Assembly: GCA_001692895.1 (NCBI GenBank)
Contig: KV748190.1
Span: forward strand, 2,133,645-2,197,644
Reading direction: 5' to 3'
DNA from: Cenococcum geophilum 1.58
Lineage: Eukaryota; Ascomycota; Dothideomycetes; Gloniales; Gloniaceae
DNA: 64,000 nt
The stretch's first letter is position 1; each line of letters starts with the position of its first letter. The position numbers and the translations under genes were made by a program. The notes under the pieces are model-generated. The model saw nothing but the letters and a program-made list of their open reading frames with translations, did no database searches and had not been told where the DNA came from. This document shows, in pieces, positions 36,327 through 46,119 of the stretch.

Positions 36327-36528
36327 TGACGATGGTACTGGAGGAGTCCTCTATATACGTTTCCTGCTTACATAAGCAGAGTCCCTTCTTATTCGGTCTC
36401 CGCAGCAACTACTTTAGTATCCGTAGTAGTTACCCTGGACCCCGTAGATATAGACCTATATTAAGGCCTATATTCCTTATAGTTAGATTCCATAGATTTA
36501 TTTATTTATCCTTAGATCCAGTTTATTA
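36327..36528 (+). repeat. right LTR of the copia element
   Basis: 202 bp, 11 transitions from the left LTR. Followed at once by TGCTC, the target duplication. Confidence 0.92.
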
Positions 36529-36721
36529 TGCTCGAATTTAGCAACCTTTTTTAAGACTGGCTCTACCTATTTTTCTCTAGCATAAATATAGCTGCCTAAA
36601 AGAAGTAAGTGAAGCCCCCGAACTATAGTGGATTAAGTATTACTTTAAGTACTATCCTTTACAAAAGATCGTGAACTCGCTTAGGGCCGAACGTTGCGCA
36701 TCTCCCACCCTATCAAAATGA

Positions 36722-36857
36722 TACACCCCTTATAACTCTACTAATATAGCTTTATATTTTATAAATAGGGCCTTATTTTATAGCCCTTTACTAGAGCTAT
36801 AAAACTAGCCTCTATTTATATAAATTAGAGCTATATTAGTAGGGCTATAGGGGGTAT
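36722..36857. mobile_element. palindromic MITE, copy A
   Basis: 136 bp. The two halves pair with each other: CTACTAATATAGC and GCTATATTAGTAG, closed by CCCC and GGGGG at the ends. Same family as 36941-37075 and 17601-17728. Confidence 0.75.
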
Positions 36858-36940
36858 TATGGGATACTGGTTTTTGGGGCGGGGTAGCTAAAATTAGTCA
36901 GCGCAGAGCCTCAATTTAAGTTTCCATAGCTCTATTAAGA

Positions 36941-37075
36941 TACCCCCTGCAGCTTCACTAATATGGCTTTATATTTTAAAAATAAAGTCTTATTTTATAG
37001 CTCTAGAATAAAGCTATATAATTAGCTACTATTTCTATAAATTAGAGCTATATTAGTAAAGTTATAGGGGGTGTA
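36941..37075. mobile_element. palindromic MITE, copy B
   Basis: 135 bp, starts TACCCCCTGC and ends TATAGGGGGTG. Self-complementary and a sibling of copies A and C. Confidence 0.75.
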
Positions 37076-37150
37076 TTGTTTTAATAGGGCGGGAGACGCG
37101 CGACGTTCGGCCCTAAGCGAGTTCACGATCTTTTGCAAAGGACAGTATAC

Positions 37151-37900
37151 GGACGTTAGTGCTTTCCTCCGGGTTTTGCCGCGTGGGGTTAGTATAATAC
37201 TTAAGGGAAATGGGGCATCCCGAGAGTAAACGGTTCTTGGGATACTTTCTACTAGACTTAGGATAAGTTAGCCTAGTCTTAGTAAACCCCTAAAGTTAGC
37301 CCTAATAAATAAGTCCAAGTTCGCCCTATTATATTTATAAATGATTGGCTATCTACGCTATGTCGCTCTACCCACTCGCGCGCGATCTCGTGAGGTCCGC
37401 CGCTATAATTCAAAGATTACTATAAATTAAGAGCTTCTCAGCAGGCGAGCCTAGACTACAGTCACTTTATATAGTCTTGGTAAAATCCATAAAATATAAG
37501 TAACGAATCTAGAGAATCTAGATGTAGTGTAATTACGTGATTATTAAGAGCTCCTATAATTAAATAATAGCACTATAGTCTTTACTTGTGTTACTAGGGG
37601 ATTTAAAAGGTCTTTTTAGCTATCTAGAATTAAGCAAAATCTATTTAAGACACTAATAGTAGAAAAAAAGAGTGTTGTATTTGGATAGGAGTATTAATAG
37701 TTAGGGTAACCTATCTAGGAGCTAGAAAATTAAAACGTATACTAAGCGAGTGATAATAAGAGAAAAGGGCTAGCCTTAGCGTAATAAAAGAATGGCTTAA
37801 AGTAAGAGCTTTAAGTAATAAATAATAGGATTCAAAATAAGATAAATAAATAACTATTAGCCAGTCTGATTTTGGTTTAGTTAATACGCTCTAACTCTAG
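37151..37900. other. no recognisable gene
   Basis: Mixed sequence between the nested palindrome and the next relic. The first 300 bases are less AT-rich, but no frame or repeat could be assigned. Confidence 0.3.
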
Positions 37901-40770
37901 AGAAGGCTCCTCGTTCACATTCCTAAAACCTTCTATTTTACTTATATAGTCTTTCTTATCGCTAATAGGGCTATAAGGCAGTTTTATGTTTAACTTCTAT
38001 CTATTATAGAATTTTAGCTTTAGCTAATAGACGTTTGATTTCGTCTGCTCTACTCCAATAAGCTAGAGTTTCCTTTACACCCTTAGCGCGCGGAATTTTC
38101 TTTACACCCTTGGCAAGCGGAATTTCCTTAACATTATCGTCCTCCTTCTCCTCTTTATTAGAGGTATCTTGAGACCCCAGAGATTGGTACCCTTTGTCTT
38201 TGTCTTTATCTTTGTCCTTACTATTATCTAAATTAATATATTAGAGCCTTCGTCCCCTTCTAATCCATAATGCCTTTTTACCCGCTGCTTATAAGTATTC
38301 TTCAATCTGTCTATTAACCTCTTCTTTACTAAATTTCGCCTATAGTGTCGATCTAGTGTATACTCTTATTGTGCTGGGATCTAAGCTAAAGGTAACTGCT
38401 ACTACCGTCCGCAGAGGATAGGTCTATCCCCCTTTAGGTCTCTTCTTTAAATCCTTTAGAATATAGCCAACCTAACTAATGTCTATATTTAATATATTCT
38501 TACCTTCTAAGTCACCTAAGTTGCCTTTCTTATACACAACTGCGTTAGGCTTAATCTTATATTTAGATGCGGCTTCTTTACCAAATAAGCTGGCTGCGAT
38601 TAAATCACAAATATATCTATTATTCTTTAAGTATCTTTCCATTATAAACTAGTAGGTCGTTCTATATTTATTTTCCCCGCATTTAAAGATACCACGGATA
38701 GTTCTATTTATTTTCTTATAGAGTATATAGCCGGGCTATAGAGAATAATTATAAAATCCTAGAAGGGAAGCTTTTGGATTTTAATTAGTGGCTAGTGTCT
38801 CTTTTTCTAGGCCTCTAGGTATTTCCGCTTCCTCTTCCATACTATTAAGGTCTTTATCTAGGCCTTATAAAGAGTTTAAATTTTCCACTTACTCTACCGC
38901 GCTATTAAAGTTCTAGTCTTTAGGATAATAATACTTTTTATTTAGCTGTTTTAGAGTTTTGTTAACTTACTTTAGACTAACAATCGTAATTTAATCTTAG
39001 TTGTTTCGTTATATACGTTCCATAAAATCTTTACCTATTTTTAAATAATTTATAATTGTCTTAACCTTTATCTTATAGGTGGATAGTTTTACACCATTAT
39101 TACGCAACTCATCACGTTCTTAGAGGATTCTCTCGTTAATATATCTGTTAATATGTTGTACGGTTACTATAGCGTTTTCGTCTACAGGGTTTTAGAAAAG
39201 AGTCTCTATATAGGGTGTAGCTAGATAATATTATTCAATAACCTAGTTAGGCGGATAGTGTAGTTTATCCGCTTTATAACTTTCACGCTTTCCCTATATA
39301 GTAAGTAGTTCTTCTATAATATCCCTTATATAAGTCTCTATTATATTTAGGGTTTCTTTATCTATACCTAGGTCACTAGCAGCTTTTATAACTTTTAGAA
39401 AAGAAAACTAGTTTAGTTATGTATTATTAAATCATTAGCCTACTTACTATTAACAGCTTTCCTGGCCTTCTTAGATATATTATCTATTGGTTTAAAGTTG
39501 AGATTATAAATAAAAACAAGTTGGCGGAATGCTGCCCTATAAATAGCACTTATATTAGGCCTTTTCTTTCGTATTCTAAGTATCGTTTTAGGTTTCTTAT
39601 TATCTATATTAAGGATCTCGTTTATCTTAGCCCTCTATTTATCTATAGGATTAGGCAAATTATCGTTATTACTCTCTATTTACATATCCGAACCCACGCC
39701 AGAATCATTTTATATAGGTTAAGTAAGGGGTTTAGGTTAAGCAGGGGATTTAGGTTAAGTAGGGGGTTTAGGTTAAGTAGGGGATTTAGGTTAAGTAGGG
39801 GATTTAGGTTAAGTAGGTAATTTAGGTTAAGTAGGGGATTTAGGTTAAGTAGGGGATTTAAATTAAGTAGGGAATTTAGGTTAAGTAGGGGATTTAGGTT
39901 AAATAGGGGGTTTAGGTTAAGTAGGGGGAGAGGACTAAGTAGGAGGTTTAGAAGGTAGTGGGTTTAGTATAGGCTAAGTGGGGGTATCTTCTATAGATGC
40001 TTGCCGCTGCTTATCTGCTTTAACTCGCCCTTTATTAGGCTTAGGGGTTAGATAACCGCCCACTCCTATTATAGCCATCTTAGTAAACTTCTCGCACTTT
40101 AGACCACGGTTTTGCTAAGGGTATAATTAAGTTAGATCGACTATTAGATTAAGGACCTCTTAAATACCTACCGCAGTCCTTAAGCGTCTATAATATTTCT
40201 ACCGGTTAGTACCAGAATGTGATTTACCATCATCGTGTCTCTTTTAGTTACCATTAGCGGCCTTTTCTAGCCTACTAAAAGGATAAAATTGGCTAGCGTT
40301 AGTTCTACCTTATCTTCTTTAATAGAGAGCCAGCTAACCCTACGGGAAGCACTACCTACTTATACCCAATATGTTTTTCTCTATTATCCCGTTCTCTATT
40401 CTTTTAGTAACCATAGGTACCGTAATAGATTTGCTTTTATTAGGGACTGTGTAGTATTATAAGAAAACTTTAGCCCCGGCTGCTTCTAGTATATCTACTC
40501 TTAAGAGTAGTTCTTCCGGTTAACCTAAAGCAATAATTTAGCTTAAATTTAGCAGCTTAATAGGCTTAGGAGTAATTAGCCTTACTAGTACAGTAAAACC
40601 TAGAGTGATTACTAGATTCCCTATAAGTGTAGCACAGAGTACCTATAACCCCTTGATTTCGAACGTTGTTAGTAAACAAAATTACTCTTTTTATTTAAAT
40701 ATCTCGTCTACCTTAACAAAGAATTTCAGCTATAGCTATCCCCTTAGCACTGGCGGATTTTCCTTATCCC
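37900..40770 (-). pseudogene. unrecognised large protein relic with KSPTQP-type repeats
   Basis: The minus strand reads coherently over 2.8 kb. The N-terminal stretch near 40600-40350 has ELLLRVDILEAAGAKVFL and KSKSITVPMVTKRIENGI. Then comes LKCEKFTKMAIIGVGGYLTP near 40110-40060. The Pro-rich repeat K-S-P-T-(stop/Gln)-P follows at 39950-39714. After that come VQHINRYINERIL near 39160 and YKIKVKTIINYLKIGKDF. The segment near 38600 reads DLIAASLFGKEAASKYKIKP and NAVVYKKGNLGDLEGKNIL. An acidic/basic low-complexity tail near 38220 reads NSKDKDKDKDKGYQSLGSQD, followed by VKEIPLAKGVKKIPRAKGVK, itself a short repeat. Frame changes occur. I do not know the family; low-complexity linkers suggest a nuclear protein. 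Confidence 0.5.
39714..39960 (-). repeat. 18-bp minisatellite, about 13 units
   Basis: The unit on the plus strand is TTTAGGTTAAGTAGGGGA. There are twelve clear units and one degenerate one. The 18-bp period keeps frame and encodes a hexapeptide K-S-P-T-Gln-P on the minus strand if TAA is read as former CAA. It lies inside the minus-strand relic. Confidence 0.85.
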
Positions 40771-40949
40771 TAACGGCGACTCTATTAGTATTTTAAGGAG
40801 GTAGTTAAAGATTGGTACCTTATAGGTTACTTAGCTTAATGGTAGCAATTAGGATATAACTAGCAGCATATTCTATATAAGGGGAAAGTTTGGGGATATA
40901 ATTAGATAGCGTTATAAAACTAAATTACTATAACTAAAATGGAGCTAAA

Positions 40950-42050
40950 GTTTTGCAATTTAAGGGCCTAGGTTAATGACCTCTTCTTAAGATAACTTAG
41001 GCACTATAATATATTACTAACCCTTCTATGAATTGTAAAACCGCATCCTTCGCATATAGAAGTGGCGTTGGGGGGGATTAAAGTATAGTAATTAAGTCTT
41101 ACCCTTACCGGAGTTAGTGTAATACTTTTATATGCGAATACCCTTGCCTTTAGTCTCCGTAAAGATTTAGCCTTTATCCTTCCCCTTATCCTACTATATA
41201 CGCTTTCCCTAGCAATACTTAGTATTCTTACCTATCTATTTAATCCTTCTTCTTTACACGTTAAGCAGCGGTAGTCTTAATTCCCTTATCTAAAATAGTT
41301 TGGACTATATAAAACGGTTATATCCTTACCTTTAAGAATATAACGGGTAGTCTAGATATAGGTGCTTGTAAAGTTGCTAATATAAGGATAGGAAACATAT
41401 TTAGCTGCAAAGTTTTTATATTTATAATTAAGTTTTAACGTAGGGCCGGTAAGTAGATATTCTCGCCCTTTCTAAAGGATTATAGAGTTAGTTATATAGT
41501 AGATTTCCAAATAATTTGCTTCCGTAGTTAAAATTAGCATTAAAAGGCCGCGTATATTATTTAGGACCTCGCCCTTATTAATGTCGCATAGCGTAATGAC
41601 TATTACCTCTAGCATTAACGTATATCGAGTTATTGGCATTAGGGCGTAACAAGCGTTAGATCTGTAAAAATAGCAGTAATATAAAACGGTAGTGGCTAGA
41701 AGTTAAAGTAGTAAGTTATTAAACTCTTAAATACCCTCTAATTTCCGACTTAACGCCTTATTATTTAGCAAGGCGTTTTCTCTAGAGTAAAGAACTAATT
41801 GGATAAGCTCTCTTTAATATTCGTTATAAATAGATAATTTAACGTCTTTTATTAACTATCAACTATTTAGCGGAGCAGTAATTAGTATTGTTATTATATA
41901 TTGCGTACTAGTTTAATAAAGAAATTATCTAGGGCCCTTAGCCCTTAGAGAATATTAAGCGGTGTAGTGGTTTCCATATTTCCGCCGCGGCTAAGCTTAT
42001 GCGATAATTGGCGGTCAATTGCTATAGCACGACTCGATATACTTAGGCAA
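40950..42050 (-). pseudogene. unrecognised protein relic
   Basis: The minus strand has three coherent blocks. First, about 41970-41750, with LDNFFIKLVRNI and NYLFITNIKESLSN. Second, about 41630-41290, a well-kept block with ITRYTLMLEVIVITLCDINK, GEVLNNIRGLLMLILTTEAN and LLTGPTLKLNYKYKNFAAKY. Third, about 41280-41040, a basic Cys-containing part with YRCLTCKEEGL and ICEGCGFTIHRR. The last could be a degenerate zinc-binding segment. I cannot name the family. The gene lies tail-to-head with the 37.9-40.8 kb relic on the same strand and may have been a neighbour or part of it. Confidence 0.42.
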
Positions 42051-42340
42051 CGGAAATGTTTGTAATATCTAGCATTTATCATTCACATTGGTTATAGTAT
42101 AAAGACGGCCTAAAGGAATCGGCTATAAAATAAACTATAACTTACTTAATAGTGACCTAACTAAAACATGCCCCCTTAGACTTGGATACTGTGAGCCTAA
42201 AGTAGGTACCTAATAATAAGCGCATTTAAGTGCTCTAGGCTTAGTACCTTCTCACTTACAATTATATATAGTGCTATACCCTTCTTCTTCCGTCTCTGTG
42301 CGCTAGAGATTTCTTAGTAAGGATAACTAAATACTAAAAG

Positions 42341-42496
42341 TATAAAGGCGTAGTTAATAAAACAGAATCTATTGGTAGCTAGTAAACTAAAATTTCAAGA
42401 CTAGGACTAGAAGAAGGTTAAGGAAGACATGGCTATATATATAGTGCTAAGTCCCTAACCGAGTCCCTAACTAGGGTCTGTAACAGTGCTGTAACA
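42341..42496 (-). mobile_element. solo LTR, family L2, copy a
   Basis: 156 bp. Its termini are TGTTACAG at one end (minus strand) and a worn CA at the other, flanked by the 5-bp duplication AAAAG at 42336-42340 and 42497-42501. A fossil with no internal part left. Confidence 0.75.
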
Positions 42497-42799
42497 AAAA
42501 GTCTATTACTAACTTCCTATTTTGGAAGGCTGGTAAATGCAGTAGTAATTAGTAGTAAGTTAAGACCCCTATAGGCCTCCTTCTACACTACCTACTAACC
42601 CCTGTTTAGTATATTAGGTAATCCTTATATAGTTATATAATTAACTACTATAATTGAAATCGAAATCAAGGAGTTAATTATTGGCACCCCTGACAAAAAC
42701 CAATCAAAAGCCCTTAATTTAGAAATAATTACCAGTGCTAAATAAGAAGGAAGTGACACCATTTAACGAGTGTAATTATTTACTGTAACTATTTCCTAT

Positions 42800-43800
42800 C
42801 TAGACTATCCTTTAAGCTGAGCTCCGAGCTCTAACAAATCCTTTACTTAGTTTTATACTTCTGTTTCTTTTATAGTAAACCTACTAGAAATTACTATTTT
42901 ATTTTATCTAAATTCCTTAAGCCTCTTTACCTTAATCGTCTTCCTCCTTAGATTCTAAACTGTCTGCTTTACGTTTAATGCCACCACTAGCAAATTTCTC
43001 CGGTTTGCTAAAATTATCTCTAGACTGGGGACCATCTTCTCTATTAGTAATAGGAATTTCTTCGCCAGTATTATTTGCTAAATTTATATACCGATTTTGC
43101 ATCGCATTATCCCTTATTCCGCTTATATATAAGGGGATTTTTCCGCCCGTATTATCAATTTGGAGGCCTATTATTATTAGAGGATTTTAGTAGGCGTGAC
43201 TTATATTATACTAGTATAGTTTTTATAGCCCTTAATATCATCTTCTATACCTACTAGATCTCCTATAAATAATTAACCTTAGTATAAATTAAAGAAGCCG
43301 TGAAATACTAACCAAAAAATTGAGTAAACTCGTTGAGATAACGACCGCTAAAAGTTTAGTCGAAGTTGTTAAAACAAAAGGCACTTAGTGGACTATACTC
43401 TTCATCCTTAAAGACCTGCTCTGTAGGTGTGCTTAAAAAATTATTAAACTAAAATATATATTCATAGTCAAGGTTTATAGGCGGAGATACTAGGGACATA
43501 TTAGGGCTTAGGGATATATTAAGAGTTAATGGTATTTGCGGAAGGTATATAGAGCTAAGAGGGCCTTTTATCTTATATTTGCGCTAGCTAGTTATAGGGG
43601 TAATATATAGTAATTTATATAACTTAGCATGCTAATATTCTTGGCTGCTACTTTTTAATCCCTTAACTGGTTTATAGAGTCCATTCTAGGGTACTAAAAT
43701 TAGGTATTTAAGATTTAATATAAGTTTAAGTTATAAATAACCCATTAGATTAAAAGAGGGCCCTAAAAGCTAAAGCTTTAGTTTATTTAATTTGGCTATC
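42800..43800 (-). pseudogene. unrecognised relic with nuclear-type tail
   Basis: The minus strand from about 43690 reads GLYKPVKGLKSSSQEYQHAK (one stop as Gln), then IKGPLSSIYLPQIPLTLNIS and EQVFKDEEYSPLSAFCFNNF. After a frame change it reads SGISDNAMQNRYINLANNTG near 43110-43050. The end is GGIKRKADSLESKEEDD near 42990-42940, a bipartite-looking basic/acidic stretch typical of nuclear proteins. No DNA-binding domain is visible in what remains. It may be the C-terminal half of a transcription regulator, but that is inference. Confidence 0.42.
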
Positions 43801-43840
43801 ACTATAGTATAACTTCTGCTGTATTAACCCTTTAATATGC

Positions 43841-44208
43841 TATAAAAGGCTCAGTTAATAGAACAGGATCTATTAGTAGCTAGGTATTACAGCACTAGTA
43901 GAAAGCGGCAGTTATAGTAGATGTTATAGTAGACGCAGAGCTTATATAACTCTTACGTGGCTAAGGGATTATATATAACTCCTCGCGTTACTACTTATCT
44001 TTTCCTTTCCTTTTCTTTAGCTTTAGATCCTTGTTTATAGACAATCCAATTATATATACTTGCGCGTCCATCTTACTATACTCATGCCTTAATTAACTAA
44101 GTCGCTAATACTAGGTAACTAGAATTCTAAGCTAAGGAAAGGACACGTTTATATAGTGCCAAGTTCCTAGCTAAGCCCCTAACTAGGGTCTGTAACCGTA
44201 CTATAACA
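43841..44208 (-). mobile_element. solo LTR, family L2, copy b, interrupted by an L1 solo LTR
   Basis: The L2 copy is split by the insertion at 43885-44110. Its flanking duplication is TATGC (43836-43840) and CATAC (44209-44213). The two differ only by RIP-type transitions from a shared CATGC. Confidence 0.7.
43885..44110 (+). mobile_element. solo LTR, family L1, copy A, nested in L2
   Basis: 226 bp, TG start worn to TA (TATTACAGCACTAG), ends GTCGCTAATA. A perfect 5-bp duplication CTAGG lies at 43880-43884 and 44111-44115. The interrupted L2 sequence reads through the site in other copies. Sibling at 55674-55900. Confidence 0.82.
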
Positions 44209-44229
44209 CATACCATATAACACTTAAGT

Positions 44230-45160
44230 AAAAGGAGAATGTCTAATAGGCACTATAATAACTATATTACTAAATATTAAAAAGCAAGATCTATTTAGCT
44301 AAGGAAATAGTTTTAAGTTAGTAAGTAGTATTATAAAAGTAAGTAAAATTATAACCCTACTAGAGCCTATAGCCCCCTATAAATACCTAATAATCCTACC
44401 CTCCTCTACTTTTATATTAGGGATTTTTCTTACTATCGATAGTAGGATATATAGATTAGTAATAAGAAATGTAAAGGGAAAAATTGAAACGCAAAAAGCT
44501 AAGAAAAGAGCTATATAAAGTATATAAATTACTCCTTTTTTTAGGCCTTAAAAGGTATAGTAATTAAATAGAAAAGTAAAAAACATAGTGCTAGGTAGAA
44601 GAAGTAAGACTAGGCCTAAAATTAAAAGAAGTGAAATATTCTAAGAGTTAAAAAGGGAGAGCTTCTGGTCTAGACTTATAAGACTTAGGATTTACTCCTT
44701 TATACTAGTTCTTAATGTTTCTGGCAAGAGGCTTATAGTATTAAGTAGCAACGCCTTACTTTCCACGCGATCGCTAAACCCAAGAGTATATTTCTATGTC
44801 CCAAGAATATAGTTCTTCAGAAGTGCTACGCTTAACTCGGTCTCAATGGCCCCTTCTGCACTTACGATAGCGCTATTAAGAGGATTAATTAGGTCTAACC
44901 CTCTTAGTAAAAGGAAACTATCTCGGGTATAAAGATTTTTAAAATCAAACTTTATTTTACACATTAGAGCTACTATATAAAGGATAAAATAGAAAACCCT
45001 TACGGCAAAAGTTGCAATGCTAGCTATTTGGTTGTCTTAATTACTAACTATATTAAAGTTAAGAACTGTATAAGAAATAAAAGCAGTAATAAAGATAAGT
45101 AACATAGTAAGCTAAAGCCATTCTCTATAGGATAGAGTCATTTTAGTCTATTATAGAGAA
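44230..45160 (-). pseudogene. membrane-protein-like relic, unrecognised
   Basis: The minus strand from about 45150 reads a hydrophobic block with LTMLLIFITAFISYTVLNF. A second follows, FAVRVFYFILYIVALM (near 45020-44970). Then comes a soluble helical part with RDSFLLLRGLDLINPLNSAI, EGAIETELSVALLKNYILG and KALLLNTISLLPETLRTSIK to about 44680. Further hydrophobic stretches occur towards 44300. Damage in 45150-44680 is light (few stops). I do not recognise the family. Two to five membrane segments are likely. Confidence 0.42.
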
Positions 45161-45197
45161 ATCTAAAAAAAGGATATTAAAATAATAAATAAATTTC

Positions 45198-45348
45198 TAA
45201 AAGGCTTAGTTAACAGAATAGGATCTATTAGTAGCCAGGTAACTAGAATTCCAAGCTAAGAACTAGAAGGTAGAGGAAAGGACACGTCTATATATATAGC
45301 GCCAAGTCCCTAGCCGAGCTTACTAGGGTCTATAATAGTGCCGTAACA
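45198..45348 (-). mobile_element. solo LTR, family L2, copy c
   Basis: 151 bp, same family as copies a, b and d. GTATT follows its TG end, but no matching duplication is seen on the other side, so one flank has changed. Confidence 0.65.
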
Positions 45349-45957
45349 GTATTAGCTATAGGTATACGCCTTGAAATAAAATAACAGATTAGTACGTAAC
45401 GATAACACAGGCCGTAGTAATTTTTAGACTCTTTATTAGAAGTCTTATAGTTATAAATTTAAGCTTTACTCTATTAATAGGCCTTATAAAGCCGCATTGC
45501 GAATTATAATAGGTTAAAGGTTACTAAAATTAGGCTATTCCGCTATAGGCTTAGCCGGGGCATCCCAAGAATTTTCTTCTTCTTAGGATGTCAGCCTTAG
45601 CATTCTAGCCTCCAATAACTTAAATATGCTATAGTTCCGATACCTATTACGGTATCTTTTCGTAGTAACTTTTAGGGCATTTTATATAGTCGCTAGCGGA
45701 ACCGGTTTCCCCTCCACCAAGTCCTACCTACTTACCGGCCAATGTTTTTAGCTTATACTATTATGGTTCACGGTCTAAGCGTAGTAGTTATATACATCCC
45801 TAGCACCTTTTCGCCTATTACTTTAGTTATAAGGTTTTAAAACCATTATATAACTGGCGATTAATATATTCCTACAGCCCCATAATCCTAAAGAAGTACC
45901 CTTTAGCCACTATAGTTCCTATATATTCTTAAAAGAAATCCACTTATATTTTCTAAG
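45349..45957. other. no recognisable gene
   Basis: Sequence between two L2 LTRs in opposite orientation. No frame can be supported. Confidence 0.3.
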
Positions 45958-46115
45958 TGTTACGGCACTAATACGGACCCTAGTTAGGGGCTTGGCCGAG
46001 CCTTGGCGCTATATATATAGACGTGTCCTTTCCTCGACCTTCTTTCAGACCTCGTCTTAGAATTCTCGTTCACTGGCTACCAATAGATTCTTATTCTTTT
46101 AACTAAGCCTTTATA
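45958..46115 (+). mobile_element. solo LTR, family L2, copy d
   Basis: 158 bp, starts TGTTACGGCAC, contains a CTATATATATAG stretch like a TATA box, and ends CCTTTATA. A perfect duplication CTAAG lies at 45953-45957 and 46116-46120. Opposite orientation to copies a-c. Confidence 0.78.
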
Positions 46116-46119
46116 CTAA

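Larger units (their letters stand above)
30914..36528 (+). mobile_element. Ty1/copia LTR retrotransposon, structurally complete fossil
   Basis: A 5,615-bp element: 202-bp LTRs at both ends, a primer site directly after the left LTR, a gag-pol region in copia order (gag, protease, integrase, reverse transcriptase, RNase H), and a purine tract before the right LTR. The perfect 5-bp target duplication TGCTC lies at 30909-30913 and 36529-36533. It looks whole in structure but is broken by many RIP-type stops. The LTRs differ at 11 of 202 positions, all transitions, 8 of them exchanging CpA/TpG for TpA. Most of the difference is therefore RIP, and the insertion may be fairly young compared with its flanks. 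Confidence 0.93.
36649..37150. mobile_element. nested palindrome: outer arms enclosing two MITEs
   Basis: Outer arms of about 73 bp (36649-36721 and 37076-37150) are inverted copies, sharing AAAGATCGTGAACTCGC and TTAGGGCCGAACG. Inside each arm lies a MITE (A and B), and a non-palindromic spacer of about 83 bp separates them. It has no coding capacity. The arms look like the TIR of a larger transposon family. A few bases of the inner arm, ATTAAAACAATAC, also border MITE copy C at 17590. Confidence 0.75.

Noticed and set aside
39714-39960. Repeats resembling a degenerate TTAGGG telomere array
   Set aside because: The period is a strict 18 bp, not 6, and it keeps frame inside a minus-strand coding remnant. 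A coding minisatellite explains it better.
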